Below are positions 16,718 to 24,346 of a stretch of DNA of 64,000 nt, one piece after another. The translations under genes and the position numbers were made by a program. The stretch's first letter is position 1, and each line of letters begins with the position of its first letter. The DNA comes from Rhizobium leucaenae USDA 9039 (GTDB lineage: Bacteria > Pseudomonadota > Alphaproteobacteria > Rhizobiales > Rhizobiaceae). The stretch spans positions 124,001-188,000 of the forward strand of contig NZ_AUFB01000007.1 in assembly GCF_000426285.1 (NCBI RefSeq), written 5' to 3'. The notes below the pieces were generated by a model. That model was given only the letters and a program-made list of their open reading frames with translations, searched no databases and had not been told where the DNA came from.

Positions 16718-18790
16718 CTATTCCAGCGCCACGGCAATGAAGCGCAGATCGCCATTCGGAGAGGCGATCATCATTTGCGCATTGCGGCGACCTTCCCGCT
16801 TCAGCGATGCAACCTTTTCCGAAGCAGCGGTCGGCGTCTGCACGAATTCCTGCGCGACTTCGACGACGACTTCGCCGGGCTTCAGTCCCTTCTCCGCTGC
16901 GGCCGAACCGGGTGTGACCTGCGTGATCACCACACCGTCGACACTGTCGGCGATGCCGAAGCTCTTGCGGTTTTCCGCGTTCAGCGTCGCGAGTCTCATG
17001 CCGAGCACGTCCTGGGTGGCCTGCGGCTGCGGCGCTTGTTGCTGCTGATTGTTGTCCTGGTCCTGCCCGTCCGTTCCGTCGTCATCGCCTTCATCTCCCT
17101 CGTCGGGATTGATGACGCCGTCGCGGCCGCCATTGCCGTTGTCGTTGGGCGCGAGCTGAGGTGGCTTGTCGCCGCCGCCCTTATCGTCCTGATTACTGTC
17201 GCCGCTGCTTGCTGCGGCTGCCTGGTCGCTGTCCTCGAGCCGGCCGAGCGTGACCTTGACGGTCTGCTGCTTGCCGTCGCGCATGATCACGACCTCGACT
17301 TCCTTGCCGACGGGGCTTTCAGCGACGACGCGCGGCAGGTCGCGCATCTCGTCGACGTCCTTGCCATCGAATTTCAGGATAACGTCGCCGGCCTTGATCG
17401 AGCCGTTGTCGACCGGGCCGCCCTTGATGACCCCCGCAACCAGCGCGCCCTTCGCAGTGTCGAGGCCGAGGCTGTTGGCAACATCGTCGGTGACCGGCTG
17501 GATGCGCACGCCGAGCCAGCCGCGACGGGTCTCGCCGAAATCCATGAGCTGCTTGACGACACCTTCGGCCAGTTCGGACGGCACGGCAAAGCCGATGCCG
17601 ATAGAGCCGCCGCTCGGCGAAATGATCGCCGTGTTGATGCCGATCACCTCGCCCTTCATGTTGAAGAGCGGCCCGCCGGAGTTGCCCTTGTTTATCGCCG
17701 CATCCGTCTGGATGAAATTGTCATAGGGACCGGCATTGATATTGCGGCCGCGGGCAGAGACGATGCCCACAGTCACCGAGCCCCCCAGGCCGAAGGGATT
17801 GCCGATCGCCATCACCCAGTCGCCAATCCGCATCTTGCTGGAATCGCCGAATTTCACCGCTATCAGCGGATGCTTCGGCTCCACCTTGAGCACGGAAAGG
17901 TCCGTCTTGGTGTCGGTGCCGATCAGCCGCGCCTTCAGCTTCGTGCCGTTCGGGAAGATTGCCTCGATATCGTCGGCGCCTTCGATGACGTGATTGTTGG
18001 TGACGATATAGCCGGATGGATCGATGACGAAACCGGAGCCGAGCGAGCTGACCTTGCGGTTGCTGTTCTCGTTGTTCCGGTTCTTGAAGAAGTCGTTGAA
18101 GAACTCCTGGAACGGCGAATTGTCCGGCACCTTGGGTGTCGCCGGGCCATCGCCCTCATCCTTGACCTTTTGGGACGTTGAAATGTTGACCACGGCGTCC
18201 AGCAGACCGGATGCCAAATCGGCAACCGAGGCCGGACCGGCATTCATCGCCGGATTGCCGGTGACAGGCGGCATCGTGCTGTTCGGCACCACCGCTGGGT
18301 TCTCGGTCGTGGTTGCAGTCGAACCACCCATCGGCGCCTGGGCCGGATTGGTCGCCGTGGCTGGGGTCTGGCTATTGGAGGTCGCGGGTACCTGCGTGCC
18401 CGACGCGGCATTGCCCGCGGCTACGCCGGCGGAGCCCGTGGCTGGAGCCTGGCCCGCCTCGCCGGTGGTTGCAGGCGCTGTTGTCCCGGAATTAGCTGGA
18501 GCTTGTGCTTCGCTCTTCACCTCGCCGCTCGGCGCAGTGGCCGAACCGGTTGCTGGCGCCGGTGTGGCACCCGAACCCGAGGCGGGCGCCTCCGTTGTGG
18601 TGGTGGAATTGGCTGGAGCCTGGGCGCCTGCAGCCGCGCCGCTATTCGGCGTCACGGCATCGGTCGAAGGCGTCTGCGTCGTCTGCGCATACGCCCGCTC
18701 GACACCTGCCAGAGTGGGACCGGCAATCAGCGCCACACTGGCCAGGAGCGTGAACGAACGTCTGAAAGGCAGGCGATTGGTCGAGGCCAT
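16718..18790 (-). CDS. degP: DegP/HtrA-type periplasmic serine protease with long low-complexity linker
   Basis: The 690-residue protein has a signal peptide, then about 150 residues of Pro/Ala/Thr/Ser-rich sequence. The protease domain carries His267 (NNHVIEGADD), Asp297 (TKTDLSVLKV) and Ser371 (GNSGGPLF); the 30 and 74 residue spacings match DegP. Two PDZ domains are separated by an Asp/Gly/Gln-rich linker. Well-studied DegP proteins are about 475 residues, so the linkers are the unusual part. It degrades or refolds damaged envelope proteins. It lies downstream of hflK-hflC on the same strand, but a terminator follows hflC. Confidence 0.93.
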   Translation of the reverse strand: MASTNRLPFRRSFTLLASVALIAGPTLAGVERAYAQTTQTPSTDAVTPNSGAAAGAQAPANSTTTTEAPASGSGATPAPATGSATAPSGEVKSEAQAPANSGTTAPATTGEAGQAPATGSAGVAAGNAASGTQVPATSNSQTPATATNPAQAPMGGSTATTTENPAVVPNSTMPPVTGNPAMNAGPASVADLASGLLDAVVNISTSQKVKDEGDGPATPKVPDNSPFQEFFNDFFKNRNNENSNRKVSSLGSGFVIDPSGYIVTNNHVIEGADDIEAIFPNGTKLKARLIGTDTKTDLSVLKVEPKHPLIAVKFGDSSKMRIGDWVMAIGNPFGLGGSVTVGIVSARGRNINAGPYDNFIQTDAAINKGNSGGPLFNMKGEVIGINTAIISPSGGSIGIGFAVPSELAEGVVKQLMDFGETRRGWLGVRIQPVTDDVANSLGLDTAKGALVAGVIKGGPVDNGSIKAGDVILKFDGKDVDEMRDLPRVVAESPVGKEVEVVIMRDGKQQTVKVTLGRLEDSDQAAAASSGDSNQDDKGGGDKPPQLAPNDNGNGGRDGVINPDEGDEGDDDGTDGQDQDNNQQQQAPQPQATQDVLGMRLATLNAENRKSFGIADSVDGVVITQVTPGSAAAEKGLKPGEVVVEVAQEFVQTPTAASEKVASLKREGRRNAQMMIASPNGDLRFIAVALE

Positions 18791-18937
18791 CAGGCATCCT
18801 CATCAAGAAAGGGAAGTCTTGTATAAGCATCAACATAAGGCGGAATGATGAAGCGTGAAATCACCTTTTTGCGAAATCCCCGCACGTCCATACGGCCCTG
18901 CGATTCCTGGTAAGATTGATGCCACGAGGCATAAAGA

Positions 18938-18965
18938 CAAGGGGCCGCCGACGGGCAGCCCCTTG
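18938..18965 (-). terminator. Intrinsic terminator after hflC
   Basis: On the reverse strand CAAGGGGC at 18965-18958 pairs with GCCCCTTG at 18945-18938 around a G/C-rich loop that can extend the stem, followed by a short T-rich TCTTTAT. It sits about 20 bases past the hflC stop and separates hflKC from degP, which therefore probably has its own promoter. Confidence 0.65.
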
Positions 18966-18987
18966 GATTTCAGCGGGTTGTCGCACA

Positions 18988-19932
18988 CTATTTCGCGGGC
19001 GTCGTCGTCGACGGCGCAGCCAGCGCCGGCCCCCCTGAGGCAGGAGCTGCGCCGACCGAACTATCGAAGTACTTGAAGAACTCCGACTGGTTCGGCGGCA
19101 GGACCAGCGTCTTGCCGCCCGAAGCGAGCGCCGTGCGATAGGCGGCCAACGAGCGATAGAATTCGTAGAAGCTCGGATCGCGCGATGAGGCATCGGCAAA
19201 GATGCCGTTCCGCTCGGCTTCGCCCTGACCGCGCAGGACCTCCGAGTCCTTCTGTGCATCCGCCACGATCTCGACGACCTGACGATCGGCAACGGCGCGG
19301 CGGCGCTGCCCTTCTGTGTTACCTCGGGCGCGGATCAGCTCGGCTTCCGCCAGACGCTCGGCCTTCATACGGTCGTAGGTCTGCTGCGACACTTCCTGGG
19401 TCAGGTCGGTGCGGCGAATGCGAACATCTTCGATATTCAGGCCGAGGGTCTCGGCATCGCGGTGCAGATCGTCACGCACTTCCGTCATCATCGAAGCGCG
19501 CTCGTTGGATAGCGCAGCTTCGAAACCGCGCAGACCGTAGACCCGGCGCAGCGATGCGTCCAGGCGGGTTCTGAGGCGCGATTCCGCCGCGTCGCGATCG
19601 CCAGACACGGTCTCGCGGAATTTCCGCGCATCGGTGATCCGATAGACGACAAAAGCATCGACCTCATAGAACTTGCCGCCCGAAACCTGGACACGGATAT
19701 TGTCCAGATCGAAGCGCAGCTCCTGATCCTGGATGTACTGCACCCGATCGGCGTCCATGAAGGCGAAAGGCAGCTTGAAGTAGAGACCCGGCTCCGTCTT
19801 GACGGCACGAATCTGGCCGAAGCGCAGAACGATCGCCTGTTCGCGGGCATTGACCACGAAAATGGAGGAATAAACGATCAGCAGCAGCACCGCGATCGCG
19901 ATGAGAATGGCTGGCAAACGGCTGGACGTCAT
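18988..19932 (-). CDS. hflC: HflC, subunit of the FtsH-regulating membrane complex
   Basis: The 314-residue protein has one N-terminal membrane anchor (ILIAIAVLLLIVYSSIFVVNAREQAIVLRFGQI) and a band-7/SPFH domain to about residue 230. It contains the typical RTRLDASLRRVYG and EVSQQTYDRMKAERLAEAELIRARG coiled-coil stretches, and the STRDPSFYEFYRSL-like motif (SSRDPSFYEFYRSLAAY). With HflK it forms a large cage around FtsH and modulates membrane-protein turnover. Its ATG overlaps the hflK stop by one base, so the subunits are translationally coupled. Confidence 0.96.
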   Translation of the reverse strand: MTSSRLPAILIAIAVLLLIVYSSIFVVNAREQAIVLRFGQIRAVKTEPGLYFKLPFAFMDADRVQYIQDQELRFDLDNIRVQVSGGKFYEVDAFVVYRITDARKFRETVSGDRDAAESRLRTRLDASLRRVYGLRGFEAALSNERASMMTEVRDDLHRDAETLGLNIEDVRIRRTDLTQEVSQQTYDRMKAERLAEAELIRARGNTEGQRRRAVADRQVVEIVADAQKDSEVLRGQGEAERNGIFADASSRDPSFYEFYRSLAAYRTALASGGKTLVLPPNQSEFFKYFDSSVGAAPASGGPALAAPSTTTPAK

Positions 19933-21050
19933 TATTTGGCCTCCGGCTGAGGTGCGGTCGCGGGCTTGCCCGACTGTGTCGTGGACTGCTTGCCGAGGTC
20001 GTTCAGCGGCAGGTAGGGCACGACGCCCTGCTTGTCGTCGATGATGATGCTGTTCGAGTTACCGATAACGGACTCCATGGTTTCGAGGAACAGCCGCTTA
20101 CGGGTCACTTCCGGCGCCTTGACGTATTCGTCGTAGATGGAAATGAAACGCTGCGCCTCACCCTCGGCTTCCTTGACTACACGGCTCTTATAGGCGGCCG
20201 CCTCTTCACGGATTTGGGCCGCGCGGCCACGCGCTGCGCCGAGCTGCTGGTTCGCGTATTGATTGGCCTCTTGCACCTGTTGGTCTTCGTTCTGCTCGGC
20301 ACGCTGCACTTCATCGAACGCATCGGCCACCTCGCGCGGCGGCGACGCATCTTCGATCGGCACGGCATTGATGGAAATGCCCGAACCGTAGCGATCCATC
20401 GTATCCTGAATGATATTTCTCACCTCGATCGCGATTTCCTGGCGATTGTCGCGATAGATGTCCTGGGCCGGACGGCGGCCGACCACCTCGCGCATGGCGC
20501 TTTCGGCAACCTGCTGCAGCGTCTCGTCGGGAGTTTCGAGGTTGAAGAGATAGGATTGCGGATTGGTGACGGTGTACAGCACCGAGAACTGCACGTTGAC
20601 GATGTTCTGATCGCCCGTCAGCATCAGACCGGCATTCGAACCGGAGCTCGAACGGCCGCCGATATTGCGCTGCTGTTCGGTAACCTTGACGATTTCGACG
20701 CGATCCATCGGCCATAAATGGAAATGCAGGCCCGGCATGGATACTTCGGCGCGCGGCTGGCCGAAGCGCAGCTCGACGCCGCGCTCATCCGGCTGAACCG
20801 TATAGACGCACTGGATAAGCCAGAAAATGACGATGATCGCCGCGACGATGACAAAGGCACCGCCATTGAAGCCGCCGGGCACGAGCCCCTTCAAGCGGTC
20901 CTGCCCTCGGCGAATAATGTCTTCAAGATCGGGCGGCCCGCCGCTGCCGCTTCCCCGCGGCCGGTTCGGCCCCTGCCCCCAAGGCCCCTGATTATTTCCG
21001 CCGCCGCCGCCCCAAGGGCCGCCGCCGCCATTCTGATTGCTCCAGGGCAT
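19932..21050 (-). CDS. hflK: HflK, subunit of the FtsH-regulating membrane complex
   Basis: The 372-residue protein opens with a Gly/Asn-rich segment (MPWSNQNGGGGPWGGGGG), typical of HflK. One membrane segment follows (GAFVIVAAIIVIFWLIQCVYTV, about residues 65-87), then the SPFH domain (VQPDERGVELRFGQP) and a coiled-coil (RAEQNEDQQVQEANQYANQQLG). It partners HflC. The ATG at 21050 has AGAGG upstream and matches the conserved MPWSNQ start. It lies downstream of thyA-folA on the same strand. Confidence 0.96.
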   Translation of the reverse strand: MPWSNQNGGGGPWGGGGGNNQGPWGQGPNRPRGSGSGGPPDLEDIIRRGQDRLKGLVPGGFNGGAFVIVAAIIVIFWLIQCVYTVQPDERGVELRFGQPRAEVSMPGLHFHLWPMDRVEIVKVTEQQRNIGGRSSSGSNAGLMLTGDQNIVNVQFSVLYTVTNPQSYLFNLETPDETLQQVAESAMREVVGRRPAQDIYRDNRQEIAIEVRNIIQDTMDRYGSGISINAVPIEDASPPREVADAFDEVQRAEQNEDQQVQEANQYANQQLGAARGRAAQIREEAAAYKSRVVKEAEGEAQRFISIYDEYVKAPEVTRKRLFLETMESVIGNSNSIIIDDKQGVVPYLPLNDLGKQSTTQSGKPATAPQPEAK

Positions 21051-21211
21051 CAAAACCTCTTTATTTATGGACTCCCAGTATCGCGCAGACTTTGAAATTC
21101 GCAGGCAGCGGCGATTGTCTCCCGTTATAGGTATCGGCGCATCTGCTTTCAACGCAACTTCAGGAAGTTCGTCGGATTTATTGGAAAATAGTTGATTTTT
21201 GCGGGCAGCTT

Positions 21212-21730
21212 TTATGCTTTGCGCCTGAAATAGCTGACAAAGCGCGTCGGATAGGTGTCCTTCTCGCCGGCCGGCACGGCAAGCTCGCTTTCGACCTGCC
21301 AGAGGGCCGGGTCGACTGCGGGAAAGGAGGTGTCGCCTTCGACATCCGCCTCGACATGGGTGATCAGCAAGCGGTCGGCCAGACCAACTGCCTGTCGATA
21401 GATTTCACCGCCACCTATGATGCAAATCTCATCGACATTGGCCTCTTGAGCAAGACGGGATGCCGCCCCGATCGCTTCATCAAGCGAATGCGCAACCGTT
21501 ATTCCCTCGACCGAGAAACCTGCGTCGCGGGTGATCACCACATTCGGACGGCCCGGCAGCGGCTTGCCGATCGACTGGAACGTCTTGCGTCCCATGATGA
21601 CCGGCTTGCCGAGCGTTATCGCCTTGAACCGCTTGAGATCGGACGATAGCCGCCACGGCATATCCCCGTCGCGGCCGATGATGCGGTTGCGCGAGACGGC
21701 GACGAGAACTGTTTTTACCGGTTCGGCCAT
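21212..21730 (-). CDS. folA: Dihydrofolate reductase
   Basis: The 172-residue enzyme reduces dihydrofolate to tetrahydrofolate with NADPH, regenerating the cofactor oxidised by thymidylate synthase. It has the conserved RIIGRDGDMPWRLSSDLKRFK, the GRKTFQSIGKPLPGR motif, and IIGGGEIYRQAV. The ATG at 21730 is preceded by GAGGGGG, which decides the start. It lies ten bases downstream of thyA, a common and functional pairing. Confidence 0.96.
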   Translation of the reverse strand: MAEPVKTVLVAVSRNRIIGRDGDMPWRLSSDLKRFKAITLGKPVIMGRKTFQSIGKPLPGRPNVVITRDAGFSVEGITVAHSLDEAIGAASRLAQEANVDEICIIGGGEIYRQAVGLADRLLITHVEADVEGDTSFPAVDPALWQVESELAVPAGEKDTYPTRFVSYFRRKA

Positions 21731-21740
21731 ATCTACCCCC

Positions 21741-22535
21741 TCAGACGGCGATCGGCGCCTTGATATTCGCGTCGGCTTCATAGCCTTCCAACGTGAAATC
21801 CTCGAACTTGAAATCAAAGATGTTCTTCACGGCTGGGTTAAGGCGCATAGTCGGCAGCTTTTTCGGGGTGCGGGTCAGTTGCAATCTGGCTTGTTCGAAA
21901 TGGTCGGAATAGATGTGCGTATCGCCCAGCGTATGCACGAAATCGCCAGGCTTCAGCCCCGTCACCTGCGCCACCATCAACGTCAGCAGCGCATAGGACG
22001 CGATGTTGAAGGGGACGCCCAGGAAAGTGTCGCCCGAGCGCTGGTAAAGCTGGCAGGAAAGCTTGCCGTCGGCCACGTAAAACTGAAAAAGGCAATGGCA
22101 CGGCGGCAGCGCCATTTCGTCCACCTCGGCCGGATTCCAGGCCGAAACGATATGGCGACGGGAGTTCGGGTTGGTCTTCAGCCCTTCGATCAGATTGGCG
22201 ATCTGATCGATATGTCGGCCGTCCGGCGCCGGCCAGGAACGCCATTGATGGCCGTAAACCGGCCCGAGATCGCCGTTTTCATCGGCCCACTCATCCCAGA
22301 TCGAAACGCCGTTTTCCTTGAGATAGCGAATGTTCGTCTCGCCCTTCAGGAACCACAAGAGCTCATGGATGATCGAGCGCAGATGCAGTTTCTTGGTGGT
22401 GAGCACCGGAAAACCGTCGGAAAGGTCAAAGCGCATCTGGTAGCCGAAAACCGAGCGTGTGCCTTTACCGGTGCGGTCGCCGCGATCAATGCCGGTGTCC
22501 ATCACATGCTTCAAAAGATCGAGATATTGCTTCAT
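21741..22535 (-). CDS. thyA: Thymidylate synthase
   Basis: The enzyme converts dUMP to dTMP using methylene-tetrahydrofolate. Read from [15 protein letters not shown] it has 264 residues, the same as the E. coli enzyme, with the catalytic Cys at 146 in [14 protein letters not shown] and the dUMP-binding [11 protein letters not shown] strong GAGGAGG lies only two bases before an in-frame ATG at 22556 and about 20 bases before the MKQ start, so the true start is uncertain. I use the family start. It leads the thyA-folA pair. Confidence 0.96.
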   Translation of the reverse strand: MKQYLDLLKHVMDTGIDRGDRTGKGTRSVFGYQMRFDLSDGFPVLTTKKLHLRSIIHELLWFLKGETNIRYLKENGVSIWDEWADENGDLGPVYGHQWRSWPAPDGRHIDQIANLIEGLKTNPNSRRHIVSAWNPAEVDEMALPPCHCLFQFYVADGKLSCQLYQRSGDTFLGVPFNIASYALLTLMVAQVTGLKPGDFVHTLGDTHIYSDHFEQARLQLTRTPKKLPTMRLNPAVKNIFDFKFEDFTLEGYEADANIKAPIAV

Positions 22536-22720
22536 CGCACCCGCCGCCGATTCCATTCCTCCTCAATTTAATGGCAAGTCGGCGCGAAACCAACTACGGG
22601 CAAGCACAATCCCTGCATTTCTCGCGCTCGCAGTCGCTTATCGCGGCAAACCTGTGTTTCGGCGAAGCATTTATGACAAATCCCCTTCCATTCGCCCGCG
22701 GAAAACACTATATCAGCCAT

Positions 22721-23047
22721 GCCGGTCTTCGGGCCGGCTATGGCGATAAATGAGCGGTGTAATAAACCTATTGGACCCGGGGGCGGTACCCGGCGCCTCC
22801 ACCAAAAACCGGCCGGGCCAGACTGGCTTCAGACCGGCTTTTGATGGGGGCGAAACAGGATCGACAAGGGTGTAAAGATCGACTTTTCGCTCGGCATTGT
22901 ACCACCGTAATCGGGCTAAAATTGTAGTTGCAAACGACAACTATGCGGAAGCTCGTCTCGCTGCTTAATCGCAGTGTGGCACTTCAAATAAAGTCCTAAG
23001 GGGTCGCACTCTTAGGCGGGGTTCGAAGGCACCTGGCAACAGAAGCC
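22721..23047 (+). ncRNA. ssrA: Two-piece (circularly permuted) tmRNA gene
   Basis: The acceptor piece comes first and ends in CCA at 22804; its 3' acceptor strand CGCCTCC (22794-22800) pairs with GGGGGCG at 22846-22852, the 5' end of the coding piece. The intervening segment 22805-22845 would be excised. The coding piece carries the resume codon GCA at 22930 and the tag ANDNYAEARLAA ending in TAA at 22966-22968. This order is typical of alphaproteobacteria. A TATATC box at 22709-22714 fits a -10 element; outer ends are approximate. tmRNA rescues stalled ribosomes and tags products for ClpXP. Confidence 0.93.
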
Positions 23048-23172
23048 TTCACCTTCTCCCTCTCTTCGATATTATGTATGATCAGGCGATGACTCGCGCG
23101 CGGGGGTTTCCCGTCGGCGCAGGGCGTGGCATAAGCCTTAGAAAAAACATGGCCAACGAAAGACAGGAAAGC

Positions 23173-23679
23173 ATGGGGCAGGATCATATCCGCTACGACA
23201 TTTTGGCACAGGACGCCCTGCGTGGGGTCATCCGCAAGGTGTTGACCGAGGTCGGCACCACCGGCCGTCTGCCCGGTGACCATCATTTCTTCATCACCTT
23301 TCTGACCGGTGCGGCCGGCGTGCGTATTTCGCAGCACCTGAAGTCGAAATATCCGGAGCAGATGACCATCGTCATTCAGCATCAGTTCTGGGATCTGAAG
23401 GTTACCGAGAGCCAGTTCGAAATCGGGCTCTCCTTCTCCGACGTCCCCGAAAAGCTGGTCATCCCGTTCAACGCGATCCGCGGATTCTACGATCCGTCCG
23501 TGAATTTCGAACTGGAATTCGACGTGCCGCTCGCCGAAGACGAAGAAGTGACCTCCGGCGAGATCACCGCCTATCCGGTATCGGCCGAGGGAAGCGAGGA
23601 GCCCGCGCCCGCCAAGGACGGCGAGGAGAAGAAGCCGGGATCGGTCGTCTCCCTCGACGCGTTCCGCAAGAAGCAATAG
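23173..23679 (+). CDS. sspB: SspB, ClpXP adaptor for ssrA-tagged proteins
   Basis: The 168-residue protein closely fits the alphaproteobacterial SspB family: IRYDILAQDALRGVIRKVL, TGRLPGDHHFFITFLTGAAGVRISQHLKSKYPEQMTIV-type core (seen as PGDHHFFITFLTGA and KSKYPEQMTIVIQHQFW), and VPFNAIRGFYDPSVNF. The C-terminus ends in a basic VVSLDAFRKKQ tail, as expected for the ClpX-binding segment. SspB delivers ssrA-tagged proteins to ClpXP. It lies about 125 bases after ssrA, so tag and adaptor are neighbours. The ATG at 23173 has AGGAAAG upstream. Confidence 0.94.
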   Translation: MGQDHIRYDILAQDALRGVIRKVLTEVGTTGRLPGDHHFFITFLTGAAGVRISQHLKSKYPEQMTIVIQHQFWDLKVTESQFEIGLSFSDVPEKLVIPFNAIRGFYDPSVNFELEFDVPLAEDEEVTSGEITAYPVSAEGSEEPAPAKDGEEKKPGSVVSLDAFRKKQ

Positions 23680-23732
23680 CATTGGGGGAAGCACACGCTT
23701 CCCCTTTTCACATCGAGAGCGGAGGGACATCG

Positions 23733-23927
23733 ATGAGTGCCGAAATCGTCAATCTGCGCCAGTTCCGCAAGAAACAGTCACGCTTGGAGAAAGAAAAGCA
23801 GGCGCAGCAAAATCGCGTTGCCTTCGGCCGCACCAAGGCGGAGAAGCACTTGACGAAAGCACTCAACGATAAAGCGGCGAAAGCGCATGAGGCCGGCCAT
23901 ATCGAGCCGCCCAAGACAGACAACTGA
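23733..23927 (+). CDS. DUF4169-family small protein
   Basis: The 64-residue, highly charged protein reads MSAEIVNLRQFRKKQSRLEKEKQAQQ and then RVAFGRTKAEKHLTKA, which fits DUF4169. It is mostly helical and soluble. No function is known for the family. CGGAGGGA precedes the ATG. It sits 53 bases after sspB on the same strand and may share its transcript. Its opening VNLRQFRKKQ resembles the basic tail of SspB; that may be chance. Confidence 0.75.
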   Translation: MSAEIVNLRQFRKKQSRLEKEKQAQQNRVAFGRTKAEKHLTKALNDKAAKAHEAGHIEPPKTDN

Positions 23928-24037
23928 AGTGCCGAGCTGAAAGTCGAATTCCTTCCGAAATCATTCGCTTACCCCAGCATTTTGAATCATTTTTAGAATT
24001 ACCTCTTCCGTTTCCGAACTTTTTGATCGATCCGCCG

Positions 24038-24250
24038 ATGATCCGCAAACATTCCGCCACCCTGCATGGCCATCGCACCAGCTTTTCCCTCGAAGACGCC
24101 TTCTGGAGCGAACTGAAGGCGATCGCCAATGCGCGCGATACTTCACTTGCAGCGCTGATCTCCGAAATCGACGACGGGCGCGACCCGGAGAGCAACCTTT
24201 CTTCGGCGCTTCGGCTCTATGTTCTAAAATGGCTGAAGGATCGCCGCTGA
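24038..24250 (+). CDS. Ribbon-helix-helix domain protein
   Basis: The 70-residue protein fits the RHH_4-type ribbon-helix-helix family: a short strand (HRTSFSLEDAFWSELKAIA), then two helices including DTSLAALISEID. Such proteins usually bind DNA as dimers; the target is unknown. The ATG at 24038 matches the usual MIRKHS start; a TTG at 24023 is possible. No toxin or partner gene is adjacent, so an antitoxin role is not supported. Confidence 0.7.
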   Translation: MIRKHSATLHGHRTSFSLEDAFWSELKAIANARDTSLAALISEIDDGRDPESNLSSALRLYVLKWLKDRR

Positions 24251-24346
24251 AGCGTCGTTAGACGAAGGCACCTAATCTCCACTCGACAGCTTCCCGACTC
24301 CCCGCGACGAAGCGGCGGATTTCGTACGGTCCGATGAAGAAGAATG

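Noticed and set aside
16775..18181. 468-codon forward frame over degP
   Set aside because: Low-complexity and GC-driven antisense of the protease gene.
24038..24250. Antitoxin of a toxin-antitoxin pair
   Set aside because: The ribbon-helix-helix protein fits a known stand-alone family, and no toxin gene lies next to it.
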